NCBI GenBank assembly: GCA_035286465.1
Contig: DATEDF010000059.1
Span: 1-45,646, forward strand
DNA: 45,646 nucleotides
Direction: 5' to 3'
Source of the DNA: Fen-1231 sp035286465
Lineage (GTDB): Bacteria > Gemmatimonadota > Gemmatimonadetes > Gemmatimonadales > Gemmatimonadaceae
This document shows positions 33,277 to 41,272 of the stretch, one piece after another. The stretch's first letter is position 1; every line of letters starts with the position of its first letter. The notes under the pieces are model-generated. The model made no database searches, was not told where the DNA came from, and worked only from the letters and a program-made list of their open reading frames with translations. The position numbers were made by a program, and so were the translations under genes.

Positions 33277-34395
33277 ATGGAGTCTCGACCGAACGACGAT
33301 CCGGCGCTCGACGCGCTTCGCGCCCGACTGGCCGCACTGGACGAGGAGCTGTTGAAGCTCGTCGCGCGACGGCAGGCGATGGTGACGGAGATCGGGCGGA
33401 CCAAGGCGGCGGCCGGCCGGCCGACGCGCGACTTCGCGCAGGAGGCGGAGGTCATCGGCCGCGCGCGCCGCGCCGCCGCCGCGCAGAACGTGAGCGCCGA
33501 GCTCGCCGAGGAGCTGCTCCTGCTGCTGATTCGCGCCTCGCTCACCGCGCAGGAGCGGGAGCGCGTGCAGGCCGGCGGTGAAGGCGAGGGGCAGCGCGCG
33601 CTGGTGATCGGCGGCGCGGGGAAGATGGGACGATGGATGGCGCGCTTTCTCGCGTCGCAGGGCTACGCGGTGGCGGTCGCGGATCCGGCGGGCCCCGCGG
33701 GCGAATTCCCGTTCGTGGACGACTGGCGGCGGTCGCCGCTGGACCACGACCTGATCGTCGTCGCGGCTCCACTCAGGGCATCAGGCGCGATTCTCGAAGA
33801 GCTGGCCGCGCGCCGCCCACGCGGCGTGGTGTTCGACATCGGCTCGCTCAAGACGCCGCTCAGACCGGGGCTCCAGGCGCTCGCGGACGCGGGAGTCAAG
33901 GTCACTTCCGTTCACCCGATGTTCGGACCCGACACGGAGCTGCTCTCGGGCCGGCACGTCATTTTCGTGGACGTCGGCGTTCCCGAGGCGACGCGGCGCG
34001 CGAAGGAGCTCTTCGCCTCGACGATGGCGGCGCGAGTGGAAATGGATCTCGAGTCGCACGACCGGCTCGTCGCCTACATCCTGGGGCTCTCGCATGCGCT
34101 CAACATCGCGTTCTTCACCGCGCTGGCGGAGAGCGGCGAGGCGGCGCCCAAGCTCGCCCAGCTGTCGAGCACGACGTTCGACGCGCAGCTCGAGGTGGCA
34201 CGGCGCGTCGCGGCGGAGAACCCGCACCTCTACTTCGAGATCCAGTCGCTCAACGAATACGGCGGCGCAGCGCTTGGGGCGCTGGGCGAGGCGGTGGACC
34301 GCCTGCGCGCCGCCGTGCGCGCCGGTGATGAGCCGGCATTCGCGGCGATGATGCGGCGCGGCGAGGAGTACCTGCGGAGCGTGCCGCGGCGGTAA
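33277..34395 (+). CDS. tyrA: Bifunctional chorismate mutase/prephenate dehydrogenase
   Basis: A 372-residue cytoplasmic enzyme of tyrosine biosynthesis, arranged like E. coli TyrA (T-protein). Residues about 10-95 are an AroQ-type chorismate mutase (LRARLAALDEELLKLVARR), converting chorismate to prephenate. Residues about 105-370 are NAD-dependent prephenate dehydrogenase, with the Rossmann loop GGAGKMG at 112-118 and the catalytic histidine H213 in SVHPMFGPD. The helical C-terminal half (about 250-365) forms the dimer. ATG at 33277 starts the mutase helix; the frame is open far upstream only as antisense. Gene order with dodecin is probably incidental. It converges on the giant BNR gene 2 with 34 nt between the stops. 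Confidence 0.94.
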   Translation: MESRPNDDPALDALRARLAALDEELLKLVARRQAMVTEIGRTKAAAGRPTRDFAQEAEVIGRARRAAAAQNVSAELAEELLLLLIRASLTAQERERVQAGGEGEGQRALVIGGAGKMGRWMARFLASQGYAVAVADPAGPAGEFPFVDDWRRSPLDHDLIVVAAPLRASGAILEELAARRPRGVVFDIGSLKTPLRPGLQALADAGVKVTSVHPMFGPDTELLSGRHVIFVDVGVPEATRRAKELFASTMAARVEMDLESHDRLVAYILGLSHALNIAFFTALAESGEAAPKLAQLSSTTFDAQLEVARRVAAENPHLYFEIQSLNEYGGAALGALGEAVDRLRAAVRAGDEPAFAAMMRRGEEYLRSVPRR

Positions 34396-34399
34396 CGGG

Positions 34400-34426
34400 G
34401 CGATCCGCCACGGCGCGCGGGATCGC
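34400..34426. terminator. Weak hairpin between tyrA and BNR gene 2
   Basis: GCGATCC and GGATCGC pair over 7 bp around a 13-nt loop in the 34-nt gap between convergent stops. No U-tract is present; confidence is low because of the large loop. Confidence 0.3.
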
Positions 34427-34429
34427 GTC

Positions 34430-37400
34430 TCACCCTCCCGGCGACTTCACCTCGACGCCCGCCTCCTTCAGCGCCTTGAGCAGCGCCGGCAGCCGATCGG
34501 CCGCGACCTTGCCGATCCGCTCGCCCTGCTTCTGAACCTCCGCCGGCAGCACCTCGATCGTCTTCTTCTGCTCGCCGTTCGGGTTGAACGTCGCGGTGAG
34601 CATCTCGGTCGTGGTGCCGAGCCGCGCGGCGATGGTCTGATTCGGCTGCGTGGCCGAGGGCGCGTTCTGGTCGTCTTCAGCGCCCGCGCCGCCCGCGCCG
34701 CCCGCGCCGCCCGCGCGCGCGCCGGCTGCCGCCGGTGCGCCACCACGGCCGGCGCGCCCGCCCGCGCCGCCGCCCGCGCCGCCGCCCGCGCCGCCGCCCG
34801 CGCCGCCGCCACCTCCGCCGAAGCCGCCGCGTCCACCACCGGGTGGTCCGAGCTGTGCGACGATCTCGGCCAGTTCCTTCTCGACCGCGGCGATTTCCTT
34901 CTTTGTCGCCTCCGGCACCTTCGCGCCCGCCGAGTCCGCCGCGCGTTTCATTTCCGCGAAACGACGCTGCGCCGTGTCGAGCTGCGCCTGTTTCTCGCGC
35001 ACGATGCGCTGCACCTTCACGATGTTGAGCCGGAACTGGTAGAGCTGCTTCAGTTCCTGGTCGCTCATCATCACCATCGGGTCCTTGCGCAGCACGAACG
35101 ACTGCTCGAACGTGGTCGTGGCGCCCGTCCTGGGCGCGAAGGAGAGGCGCGCCTTGTACGCACCGGGGAGCGCCGGGAAGGTGTCGTCACCCGGCCCGCC
35201 GCCGCGTCCGCCGCGTCCACCACCGACGGCGGCGGTGTCGGCGCCGGCGGGACCGCCCGTGCCCGCGGCGCCGGCCGCACCGCGGCCGCCCTCGCCGGCG
35301 CGGCCGCCCGCCGCGCCCTCGCCGCCACGACCGCCCGCCGCGCCCTCACCGCCACGACCGCCGCCGCGTCCACCGAATCCGCCGCGACCGCCCGCCAGTG
35401 CGGCCTGCGCCGAATCGCTCAGCACGGGCCCGGTCAGTGGCGGACCGACGCGCATGTCCCACACGGTCCGGTAGAGCCCCGGCTGACGGCTCCCCGGCAG
35501 CTCGCGCACGACGGTGCCCGACGCGTCCACGATCGAGATCGTCGCCTTCGCGTCGGACGGGACGTTGTTCACGAGGTAGGCGATGCGCGCCCCCGCCTGC
35601 GGGTTCGGCGCCGCGAACCCGCTCGTTCCCATCCCGGAGTTCCGGCTCGTGTTCGGCTGGAAGAGCAGTTCGTCGCGAATCGAAAAGGCGAACGCGACCT
35701 GGGCCTGCCTCGCCTGCGCGAGGTGCTCGAGCGGCGTGATGTCGTCGAGGATGAAGATCCCGCGCCCGTGCGTGCCCGCGACGAGATCGTTCCACCGCGC
35801 CTGGATCTGCACGTCGTGCACCGGGACGCCGGGAATCCCGCTCTTCAACTGCGTCCACCGCAGGCCGCCGTCCACCGTGAAGAAGACACCGAACTCGGTG
35901 CCGGCGAACAGCAGATTGGGCTGGCGCGGATGCTCGCGGATCACGTGCACGGAGCCGCCGTCGGGGAGGTTCGCGGCGATCGACGTCCACGTGCGGCCAT
36001 AGTCGGTGCTCTTCATCACGTACGGCTTGAAGTCGTTGCTCCGGTGGCCGTCGAACGTCGCGTAGATCGTCCCTTCGCTCGCGCGCGAGAAGACGACGCG
36101 GCTCACGAATGTCGTCTCCGGGACACTCGGGAAGCGGTCTGTCTTCGCCCACGTCCTGCCGCCGTCGCGCGTGACCTGGATGAGGCCGTCGTCGGTGCCG
36201 ACCACCAGGAGGCCGGCCTTGAGCGGCGATTCGTCAACCGTGGTGATGTTGCTGAACTCCGCCGTCCCCTCGTGCCGCCCGAGCGCGGTGGAGTCGGGCA
36301 CGGCACCACGCATCGGCAGCTTGTTGCGGTCAATGTTGCGCGTGAGATCCGGGCTGATGACCTGCCACGTGTCGCCGCGATCGGCGCTCCGGAAGAGGTG
36401 GTTCGCCGCGAAGTAGATCGTCTTCGCCTCGTGCCGTGACGGGACGATCGGCGCGTTCCAGTTGTAGCGGTGGCGCTCGCCCGGCTTCGGGATCGGCTTG
36501 ATGTTCTTGCTCTGCCCGGTGCGCGTGTCGTAGCGCACCACGCCGCCGTTCTGCATCTCGGCGTAGACGAGGTTGTGGTCCCACGGGTCCGGCACGGCGA
36601 AGAATCCGTCGCCGCCGTGCGTGCGGTACCACTCGGCGTTCGACGGCCCGAAGGCGTTCCGCGTGCGGCTCGGACCGCACCAGGAGAAGTTGTCCTGGAG
36701 CCCGCCGCACACGTTGTAGAACGGCTGCGCGTCGTCCACCGCGATCGCGTAGAACTGTCCGGCGATGAAGTTCTCGACGTGGTCCCACGTGCGGCCCCTG
36801 TCCCACGTGATGTTGAGGCCGCCGTCGGTGCCGAGGATCATGTGCTCGGAACTCTCGGGATTGATCCAGAGCGCATGGTGATCGCCGTGGACGCCCTGTC
36901 CGGTGGCGAAAGCGGTGAAGGTCTTTCCGCCGTCCACCGACTGTTGCGACTGGGCGTTGAGGCGAATGACGTGCTCGGGATCGTTCGGGTCGCAGCGCAC
37001 CTGGCTGTAGTACCACGCGGTGCCGTTGACGGGATTGGTCTGGCGCCAGGTCGCGCCGGCGTCGTCACTCCGGAAGATGCCGCCGGTCTGGCCCCGCGCG
37101 TGGATCGTGGCGTAGACGGTCGCCGGGCGCGAGCGGCAGACGCTCAGGCCGATGCGGCCGAGTTCACCGGTGGGGAGCCCTTCCTTCAGTTGGGTCCACG
37201 TGCGGCCCGCGTCCGTCGTCTTGAAGATCCCGCTCTCGGGGCCCGCGGGGAGGAAGCTGTATTCGCGCCGCTCGCGCTGGAGCGCGGCGGCGTAGAGCAC
37301 ATCGGGGTTTGCGGGATCCATCACGACTTCGGTGAAGCCCGTGTACTGGCTGATGTTCTTCGTGTTGGTCCAGGTGCGGCCGCCGTCGGTGGTCTTGTAG

Positions 37401-37954
37401 AGCCCGCGCTCGCCGCCCGGCGCCCAGAGGGGGCCGAGCGCGGCGACGTAGACGACGTTCGGGTCGCGCGGGTCCACGATGATGCGTCCGATGTGCTGCG
37501 ACGCGGGCAGCATCGGGGCGCTCCAGGTGCGGCCGCCGTCGGTGGACTTGTAGACGCCGGTGCCCCACGACGAGCTGCGCATGTTGTTCGGCTCGCCCGT
37601 GCCGACCCAGACGATCTCGGAGTTGGAGGGTGCGACGGCGACGGCGCCGGTGGAGCCGGTGCGCACGGAGTCGAAGACGGCGGTCCACGAGACGCCGGCG
37701 TTGGCGGACTTGTAGACGCCGCCGGTGGCCGTGGCGATGTAGATGACGGTGCCGAGCCGGCCGCCGCGTGAGGTCCGCGGATTCTCGGCGACGGCGATGT
37801 CGGCCACGCGGCCGCCCATCAGCGCGGGGCCGATGGAGCGGAGGGCGAGGGCGCGGACGAGGAGCGAGTCGGGCGGGAGGCCGGCGGGGGTCTGGGCGAG
37901 CGCGGTGGTGGCGAGCGCCGACGCGGCGGCGAGCGTGATGAGCGATCGGGACAT
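34430..37954 (-). CDS. Exported giant BNR/sortilin-like propeller protein 2
   Basis: An 1174-residue exported paralogue of the protein at 21981-25187. A signal peptide (about 1-20) is followed by BNR repeats (GVYKSTDGGRTW, GLYKTTDGGRTW, IFRSDDAGATW and others) over about 30-800. The shared block here reads CGGLQDNFSWCGPS. Gly-rich low-complexity segments lie at about 855-930 and 1035-1092, and between them is a charged helical region (about 945-1030). The C-terminal 80 residues (TTEMLTATFNPNGEQKK, then PALLKALKEAGVEVKSP) look like a small separate domain. Enzymatic activity is unproven. ATG at 37954 begins the signal peptide. A strong hairpin separates it from the sigma-factor operon upstream, so it may have its own promoter. 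Confidence 0.85.
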   Translation of the reverse strand: MSRSLITLAAASALATTALAQTPAGLPPDSLLVRALALRSIGPALMGGRVADIAVAENPRTSRGGRLGTVIYIATATGGVYKSANAGVSWTAVFDSVRTGSTGAVAVAPSNSEIVWVGTGEPNNMRSSSWGTGVYKSTDGGRTWSAPMLPASQHIGRIIVDPRDPNVVYVAALGPLWAPGGERGLYKTTDGGRTWTNTKNISQYTGFTEVVMDPANPDVLYAAALQRERREYSFLPAGPESGIFKTTDAGRTWTQLKEGLPTGELGRIGLSVCRSRPATVYATIHARGQTGGIFRSDDAGATWRQTNPVNGTAWYYSQVRCDPNDPEHVIRLNAQSQQSVDGGKTFTAFATGQGVHGDHHALWINPESSEHMILGTDGGLNITWDRGRTWDHVENFIAGQFYAIAVDDAQPFYNVCGGLQDNFSWCGPSRTRNAFGPSNAEWYRTHGGDGFFAVPDPWDHNLVYAEMQNGGVVRYDTRTGQSKNIKPIPKPGERHRYNWNAPIVPSRHEAKTIYFAANHLFRSADRGDTWQVISPDLTRNIDRNKLPMRGAVPDSTALGRHEGTAEFSNITTVDESPLKAGLLVVGTDDGLIQVTRDGGRTWAKTDRFPSVPETTFVSRVVFSRASEGTIYATFDGHRSNDFKPYVMKSTDYGRTWTSIAANLPDGGSVHVIREHPRQPNLLFAGTEFGVFFTVDGGLRWTQLKSGIPGVPVHDVQIQARWNDLVAGTHGRGIFILDDITPLEHLAQARQAQVAFAFSIRDELLFQPNTSRNSGMGTSGFAAPNPQAGARIAYLVNNVPSDAKATISIVDASGTVVRELPGSRQPGLYRTVWDMRVGPPLTGPVLSDSAQAALAGGRGGFGGRGGGRGGEGAAGGRGGEGAAGGRAGEGGRGAAGAAGTGGPAGADTAAVGGGRGGRGGGPGDDTFPALPGAYKARLSFAPRTGATTTFEQSFVLRKDPMVMMSDQELKQLYQFRLNIVKVQRIVREKQAQLDTAQRRFAEMKRAADSAGAKVPEATKKEIAAVEKELAEIVAQLGPPGGGRGGFGGGGGGAGGGAGGGAGGGAGGRAGRGGAPAAAGARAGGAGGAGGAGAEDDQNAPSATQPNQTIAARLGTTTEMLTATFNPNGEQKKTIEVLPAEVQKQGERIGKVAADRLPALLKALKEAGVEVKSPGG
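34681..34716. repeat. 9-bp tandem repeat (4 copies) in BNR gene 2
   Basis: CGCCCGCGC occurs four times in a row, encoding GlyAlaGly-type units of the second low-complexity segment. In-frame unit length. Confidence 0.85.
34761..34808. repeat. 12-bp tandem repeat (4 copies) in BNR gene 2
   Basis: CCCGCGCCGCCG occurs four times without mismatch, encoding repeated Ala-Gly-Gly-Gly. Confidence 0.85.
35305..35358. repeat. 27-bp tandem repeat (2 copies) in BNR gene 2
   Basis: Two adjacent 27-bp copies differ at a single base and encode GRGGEGAAG-type units of the first low-complexity segment. The small divergence suggests a recent duplication. Confidence 0.85.
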
Positions 37955-37973
37955 GGCGGGTCGTGATGAGGGA

Positions 37974-38007
37974 GTGCGGGGCAGGCGCCCTTGCGCCCGC
38001 CCCGCAC
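37974..38007 (-). terminator. 15-bp hairpin after the sigma/anti-sigma/Spy operon
   Basis: GTGCGGGGC-A-GGCGC pairs with GCGCC-C-GCCCCGCAC with one A/C mismatch around a CCTT loop, 26 nt after the Spy-like stop and 19 nt before the BNR gene 2 start. There is no U-tract. Confidence 0.65.
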
Positions 38008-38033
38008 ACCCTACGCGCGGCACCCGCTGTTCG

Positions 38034-38510
38034 CTAGGGCGGGCTGCGCCAGTCGCGCGGCCCCTGGGCGCGCAGCTTGGCCAGCTCCGCCTGTTGCTGC
38101 TCCGTGAGCTGATTCTTGATCCTCACGAGCAGGCCGATCTGGGCGCGCTTGATTTCGCGCTCGACGTTGAGGATCCGGTCTATCTGCTCGAGCACCTTGG
38201 CCTCGTCCACGGTCGTGGCCTGGAGGAGCTTCTGGAGCTTTTCTCCCTCGCCGCTCAGCCGCCATTGCGCGTCCACGAACTTCCCCTGCGCCTCCTTGAT
38301 GGCGTCCTGGATGGCGGCGCGCGCGCGGTCGGAGAGGTTGAGCTTCTGCTGGTGCGCCATCACGAGTTCGGGCGGGAACACGAAGCGCGCGAACGGGTCG
38401 TCGGCGGGGCGAGTGCCCTGGCCGGGCGCCTGCGCGCGCGCGAGCGGCGCGGAGCCGGCCCCGAGGCTGAGGCATAGCGCGAGCGCCAATCCAATCAGCG
38501 TCTTCTTCAT
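38034..38510 (-). CDS. Spy/CpxP-like periplasmic protein
   Basis: A 158-residue protein with a clear signal peptide (MKKTLIGLALALCLSLGAGS, cleavage near ARAQA). The mature part is mostly helical, with LNLSDRARAAIQDAI and a closing LTEQQQAELAKLR. These are degenerate copies of the LTxxQ motif typical of Spy/CpxP chaperones and of periplasmic heavy-metal sensors. A role in envelope stress or as a co-sensor for the adjacent sigma factor is plausible. The start has a strong Shine-Dalgarno (GAAAGGAG, 6-7 nt before the ATG) that lies inside the end of the upstream gene, and the two genes are 2 nt apart. A strong hairpin follows. Confidence 0.8.
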   Translation of the reverse strand: MKKTLIGLALALCLSLGAGSAPLARAQAPGQGTRPADDPFARFVFPPELVMAHQQKLNLSDRARAAIQDAIKEAQGKFVDAQWRLSGEGEKLQKLLQATTVDEAKVLEQIDRILNVEREIKRAQIGLLVRIKNQLTEQQQAELAKLRAQGPRDWRSPP

Positions 38511-38512
38511 CG

Positions 38513-38926
38513 TCAGGCTCCTTTCGGTTGGGCCGGCGTCGCGGTGAGCCGGTCGAGGATCGAAGCGTCGAGGGTGGGCGGCGAGCGCAGCAATTCGGCG
38601 CCGGGGGTACGAAGGAGGCTCGCCGTGGGTGAGGTCCACGAGGTGATGGTCGGCGGGGCCGCGAGGCCGACCGTGAGCAGTGGCGGCGCGGCACCTTGCG
38701 CGTCGTCGTCGTCGGTGAACGATCGGTAGAGCGTGACGCTCACCGCGAGCACGACTCCGGCGGCGGCCAGCTTGAGCGCGACCGCGAGTCGCGGTCGTGG
38801 TCGCGTGTGCAGGCGAGCGGCGGCACCATCCCACAGTGCGCGGAAGGGCGGCACGGTGCCGCGCTCCGCCTCCCGCAGCTCGCGGATGCGCTCGCGAAGC
38901 TCCCGCTCACGATCGCCCGATCTCAC
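38513..38926 (-). CDS. Single-pass membrane protein, probable anti-sigma factor
   Basis: A 137-residue protein. A charged helical N-terminus (about 1-45) is followed by one membrane segment (about 50-66, LKLAAAGVVLAVSVTLY) and a proline/threonine-rich extracytoplasmic tail. It lacks the zinc-binding HxxxCxxC motif of ZAS anti-sigma factors. The assignment rests on context: its GTG start overlaps the stop of the ECF sigma factor by 4 nt (GTGA), and a Spy-like periplasmic protein follows 2 nt later. Size, topology and position fit an anti-sigma factor, but no family is recognised in the sequence itself. Confidence 0.6.
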   Translation of the reverse strand: MRSGDRERELRERIRELREAERGTVPPFRALWDGAAARLHTRPRPRLAVALKLAAAGVVLAVSVTLYRSFTDDDDAQGAAPPLLTVGLAAPPTITSWTSPTASLLRTPGAELLRSPPTLDASILDRLTATPAQPKGA

Positions 38927-39438
38927 GGCCGCTCCTCCAAGGCCAGCAGGTCGGCCAGTCGCTCCTTCCCGCGCGCGTAATGCGTGCGAGCGCTGCCGAC
39001 CGAAACGCGCATGACGGCGGCGGCTTCTTCGATGGTCATGTCGTGGTAGAAGACCAGCTCGAGGACCTCGCGCTGCCGCCCGGAGAGCCGCTGGAGCGCG
39101 GCGCGCACGCGCTCGCGGCGCTGCGCGCCGTTGGCGGCTGCGTCGGGCGCGGGTTCGCTCGCGGGAACGGCGGCCGCCGCGCTCTCGTGGAAGAACCGGA
39201 GCGCGCGCACGCGGCGCCGCCGCTCATCCTCCCGCGCGGTGCGGCGGATGACGCCGAAGAGCCAGGTCTTGAGGCTCGAGCGGCCGTCGAACCGCGCGCG
39301 TCCGTCGAGAATCTTGAGATAGGTAGTCTGCAGCACGTCGCCGGCCCGGTCGTGGTCGCGCGCGCAGCACGCGAGCGCCCAGCCCCAGCTCGCCGCGTGC
39401 AGCCGCTCCAGTTCGTGTTCCAGCTCGTCGTGTTCCAT
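38923..39438 (-). CDS. ECF-type RNA polymerase sigma factor
   Basis: A 171-residue sigma-70-family protein with only regions 2 and 4. Region 2 (about 10-75) includes DRAGDVLQTTYLKIL and LKTWLFGVIRRTAREDERRRR. Region 4 (about 112-165) includes LSGRQREVLELVFYHDMTIEEAA and the helix-turn-helix VSVGSARTHYARGKERL. Extra sigma factors of this kind redirect RNA polymerase to stress or envelope genes and are held inactive by a co-encoded membrane protein, here the next gene. ATG at 39438 is the best start; no Shine-Dalgarno is visible. A TACGTT hexamer (39458-39463, minus strand) could be a -10. A classical ECF -35 (GGAAC) in the right orientation was not found. Confidence 0.9.
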   Translation of the reverse strand: MEHDELEHELERLHAASWGWALACCARDHDRAGDVLQTTYLKILDGRARFDGRSSLKTWLFGVIRRTAREDERRRRVRALRFFHESAAAAVPASEPAPDAAANGAQRRERVRAALQRLSGRQREVLELVFYHDMTIEEAAAVMRVSVGSARTHYARGKERLADLLALEERP

Positions 39439-39728
39439 AGGTGGTGGCCGATGCTGGAACGTACGGACATCAGTGGCGGGGAGTGCCGCATCCATATGAC
39501 GGCGGCCGGGACGTGTGCACACCGCACGTACCCGCTCTTGTGCGCGGTCAGACAGTATGCGAGAGTCCGGGCGCGTCGCGAGGTCGCCAGCCTCGCTTCA
39601 TCGAGCAAGTTCGCCGCGGATAAGCCCGACACTCACGCCTCCGAGAGGCAGCATGCCACGGAACGACCAGGCACGGGCACGGAACGGCGCCGTCACGGCT
39701 CGCCGGGCTGGAGCGGGATCTCGCCATC
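39439..39728. other. Divergent intergenic region between ECF sigma and VTT genes (290 bp)
   Basis: No gene is supported. It contains the perfect 10-bp palindrome GTGTGCACAC (39513-39522), which may be a regulator site for either side, and a small inverted repeat GCGAGG/CCTCGC (39578-39596). Confidence 0.45.
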
Positions 39729-40034
39729 GTGTGGTCTGCTGAAGCACTGGCCGCGGCGAGCGCCGCCCACGTGGCGCTGGTCACCTTCGCGGTGGGCTTC
39801 GTGAGCGGCCTCGTGCCGGTGCTGAACATCGAGGTCTATCTGCTGGCGGCGGGGGTGTTCGTGCCGCGCCGGTTGCTGGCCGTCGTCGTAGCGGGAGCCG
39901 TCGCGGGCCACATGTGCGCCAAGACGCTTTTGTACCTCGCCGGTCGCGGCATTCTCCGCCTGCCGCTGCGCCGGGTCGAGGGCCGCGTGGACCAGTTGCG
40001 CGAGCGACTCGCGCGCCGCGCTTCGCCGCGATGA
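39729..40034 (+). CDS. Short VTT/DedA-like membrane protein, possibly truncated
   Basis: A 101-residue hydrophobic protein with about three membrane segments. The stretch GFVSGLVPVLNIEVYLLAAG, followed by AGHMCAKTLLYLAGRGILRLP, resembles the N-terminal half of VTT-domain (SNARE-associated/DedA-like) proteins. Those are usually 160-200 residues or longer, and the C-terminal membrane pair is missing here. GTG at 39729 is the apparent start, with GGAGCGGGA rather far upstream. The PLD-family gene begins 34 nt after the stop, and VTT plus PLD pairs suggest a role in membrane lipid handling. It could be a remnant or a genuinely short form. Confidence 0.55.
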   Translation: MWSAEALAAASAAHVALVTFAVGFVSGLVPVLNIEVYLLAAGVFVPRRLLAVVVAGAVAGHMCAKTLLYLAGRGILRLPLRRVEGRVDQLRERLARRASPR

Positions 40035-40068
40035 CGTTCTCTCCGCAGTTCATCCAGGGGTTTGTGCC

Positions 40069-41244
40069 GTGGAGCTGAAGCTGCTCGTGGACTCGGCCGA
40101 GTTCTGGAGCACACTGGCCCGGGACCTGGCCGCCGCGCGCTCGAGCGTGCGGGTGCAGACGCTGTCCTACGAGGCCGACAGCGCGGGCACGCTGCTCGAG
40201 CAGGCGCTGCTGGCCTCGCCGGCCGCTGACCGCCGCCTGATCATCGACTGCTTCACGCTCCACGTGATCAGCGACCGCCTGCTGGTGACCCCGCGCAACC
40301 TGCTCGATCGCGGGCTGCGCGCCGAAGTGCGCGCGACCTCCGAATCGGTGCAGCGCCTCAGGCGAGCAGGGGTGGGCGTGCGCTTCACCAATCCCATCGG
40401 CCCCTGGCTCACCGGCGCGCCACAGCGCAACCACAAGAAACTCATGGCCGTGGACGGGCGCGCGGCCTATTTCGGCGGCATCAACTTCTCCGCCCACAAT
40501 TTCGCCTGGCGCGATGTGATGGTGCGCGTCGCCGATGCGGACCTCGTGGCCCACCTCGAAGCCGACTTCGACGCCAGCTGGCATGGCCGGCACCAGAGTC
40601 GCGTTTTGCGCTTCAAGGACCTCGATATGCACATCCTGGGCGGCGCCGACAACGAGCGCGCCTTCAAGCCGATCCTGGCCCATCTCGCCGAGGCGCGCGA
40701 GAGCATCTTCGTCGAGTGCCCGTACCTGACGCCGCCGTTTTCCCACGCCCTCGTGGCGGCGGCGCGGCGGGGCGTGGACGTGACCGTCGTGACCCCGGCG
40801 AAGAACAACTTCAGCATGTACTACCACCACGTCCGCGGCTGCGGCGCGGTCTCCCCACTCCAGGTGCGCCTCTATCCCGGTCGCATGACCCACATGAAGG
40901 CCATGCTCGTGGACGGGCGGACGCTGATCGTGGGCTCGGCGAACTTCGACCTGTGGAGCTACCACTTCCAGCAGGAGTACGTGGCCGTCATCCGCGATCC
41001 TGCGCTGGTGGCCGATTTCCGCGCTCGCGTGGTCGAGCCTGATCTGGCCGTGTCGGCTCCACCGGACCGGCCGCATCCGGCCTGGAAAGGGCGGCTGGCC
41101 GACTGGCAACTTCGGGCGCTGGAGGCGATCACCCTGCGCTTCAGCCGTCCGAGAGCCGACGGCTCCTCGGCGGGAAGGGACCAGGCCGGTGATGCGACGG
41201 CGGGCGATCCCTCCGTCGCGACGCCGGGAGATTCGACGTCCTGA
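40069..41244 (+). CDS. Phospholipase D-family (cardiolipin synthase-like) protein
   Basis: A 391-residue protein with two HKD motifs, HxKxxxxD: H122-K124-D129 in NHKKLMAVDG and H275-K277-D282 in THMKAMLVDG. Each is followed by the usual GxxN/GSxN (GGIN, GSAN). Two-HKD proteins of this size are cardiolipin synthases or phosphatidyltransferase/hydrolases at the inner membrane. It lacks the N-terminal membrane helices of classical Cls, so ClsB-like or a phospholipase is likelier. The C-terminus (about 365-391) is low-complexity. The GTG start has AGGGG 9 nt upstream. Codon choice leans to CTG and GCC, unlike the GCG/CTC habit of its neighbours, which hints at separate ancestry together with the VTT gene. 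Confidence 0.88.
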   Translation: MELKLLVDSAEFWSTLARDLAAARSSVRVQTLSYEADSAGTLLEQALLASPAADRRLIIDCFTLHVISDRLLVTPRNLLDRGLRAEVRATSESVQRLRRAGVGVRFTNPIGPWLTGAPQRNHKKLMAVDGRAAYFGGINFSAHNFAWRDVMVRVADADLVAHLEADFDASWHGRHQSRVLRFKDLDMHILGGADNERAFKPILAHLAEARESIFVECPYLTPPFSHALVAAARRGVDVTVVTPAKNNFSMYYHHVRGCGAVSPLQVRLYPGRMTHMKAMLVDGRTLIVGSANFDLWSYHFQQEYVAVIRDPALVADFRARVVEPDLAVSAPPDRPHPAWKGRLADWQLRALEAITLRFSRPRADGSSAGRDQAGDATAGDPSVATPGDSTS

Positions 41245-41272
41245 CTTCCACGACGGCTCCTGCGCCCGCCCG

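Noticed and set aside
34681..35358. Tandem repeats considered as a CRISPR-like array
   Set aside because: Repeats are directly adjacent without unique spacers and encode in-frame Gly-rich protein.
39439..39728. ECF-type autoregulatory promoter (GGAAC with CGTC) upstream of the sigma gene
   Set aside because: GGAAC at 39456-39460 is on the plus strand and points away from the sigma gene; no matching pair was found in the correct orientation.
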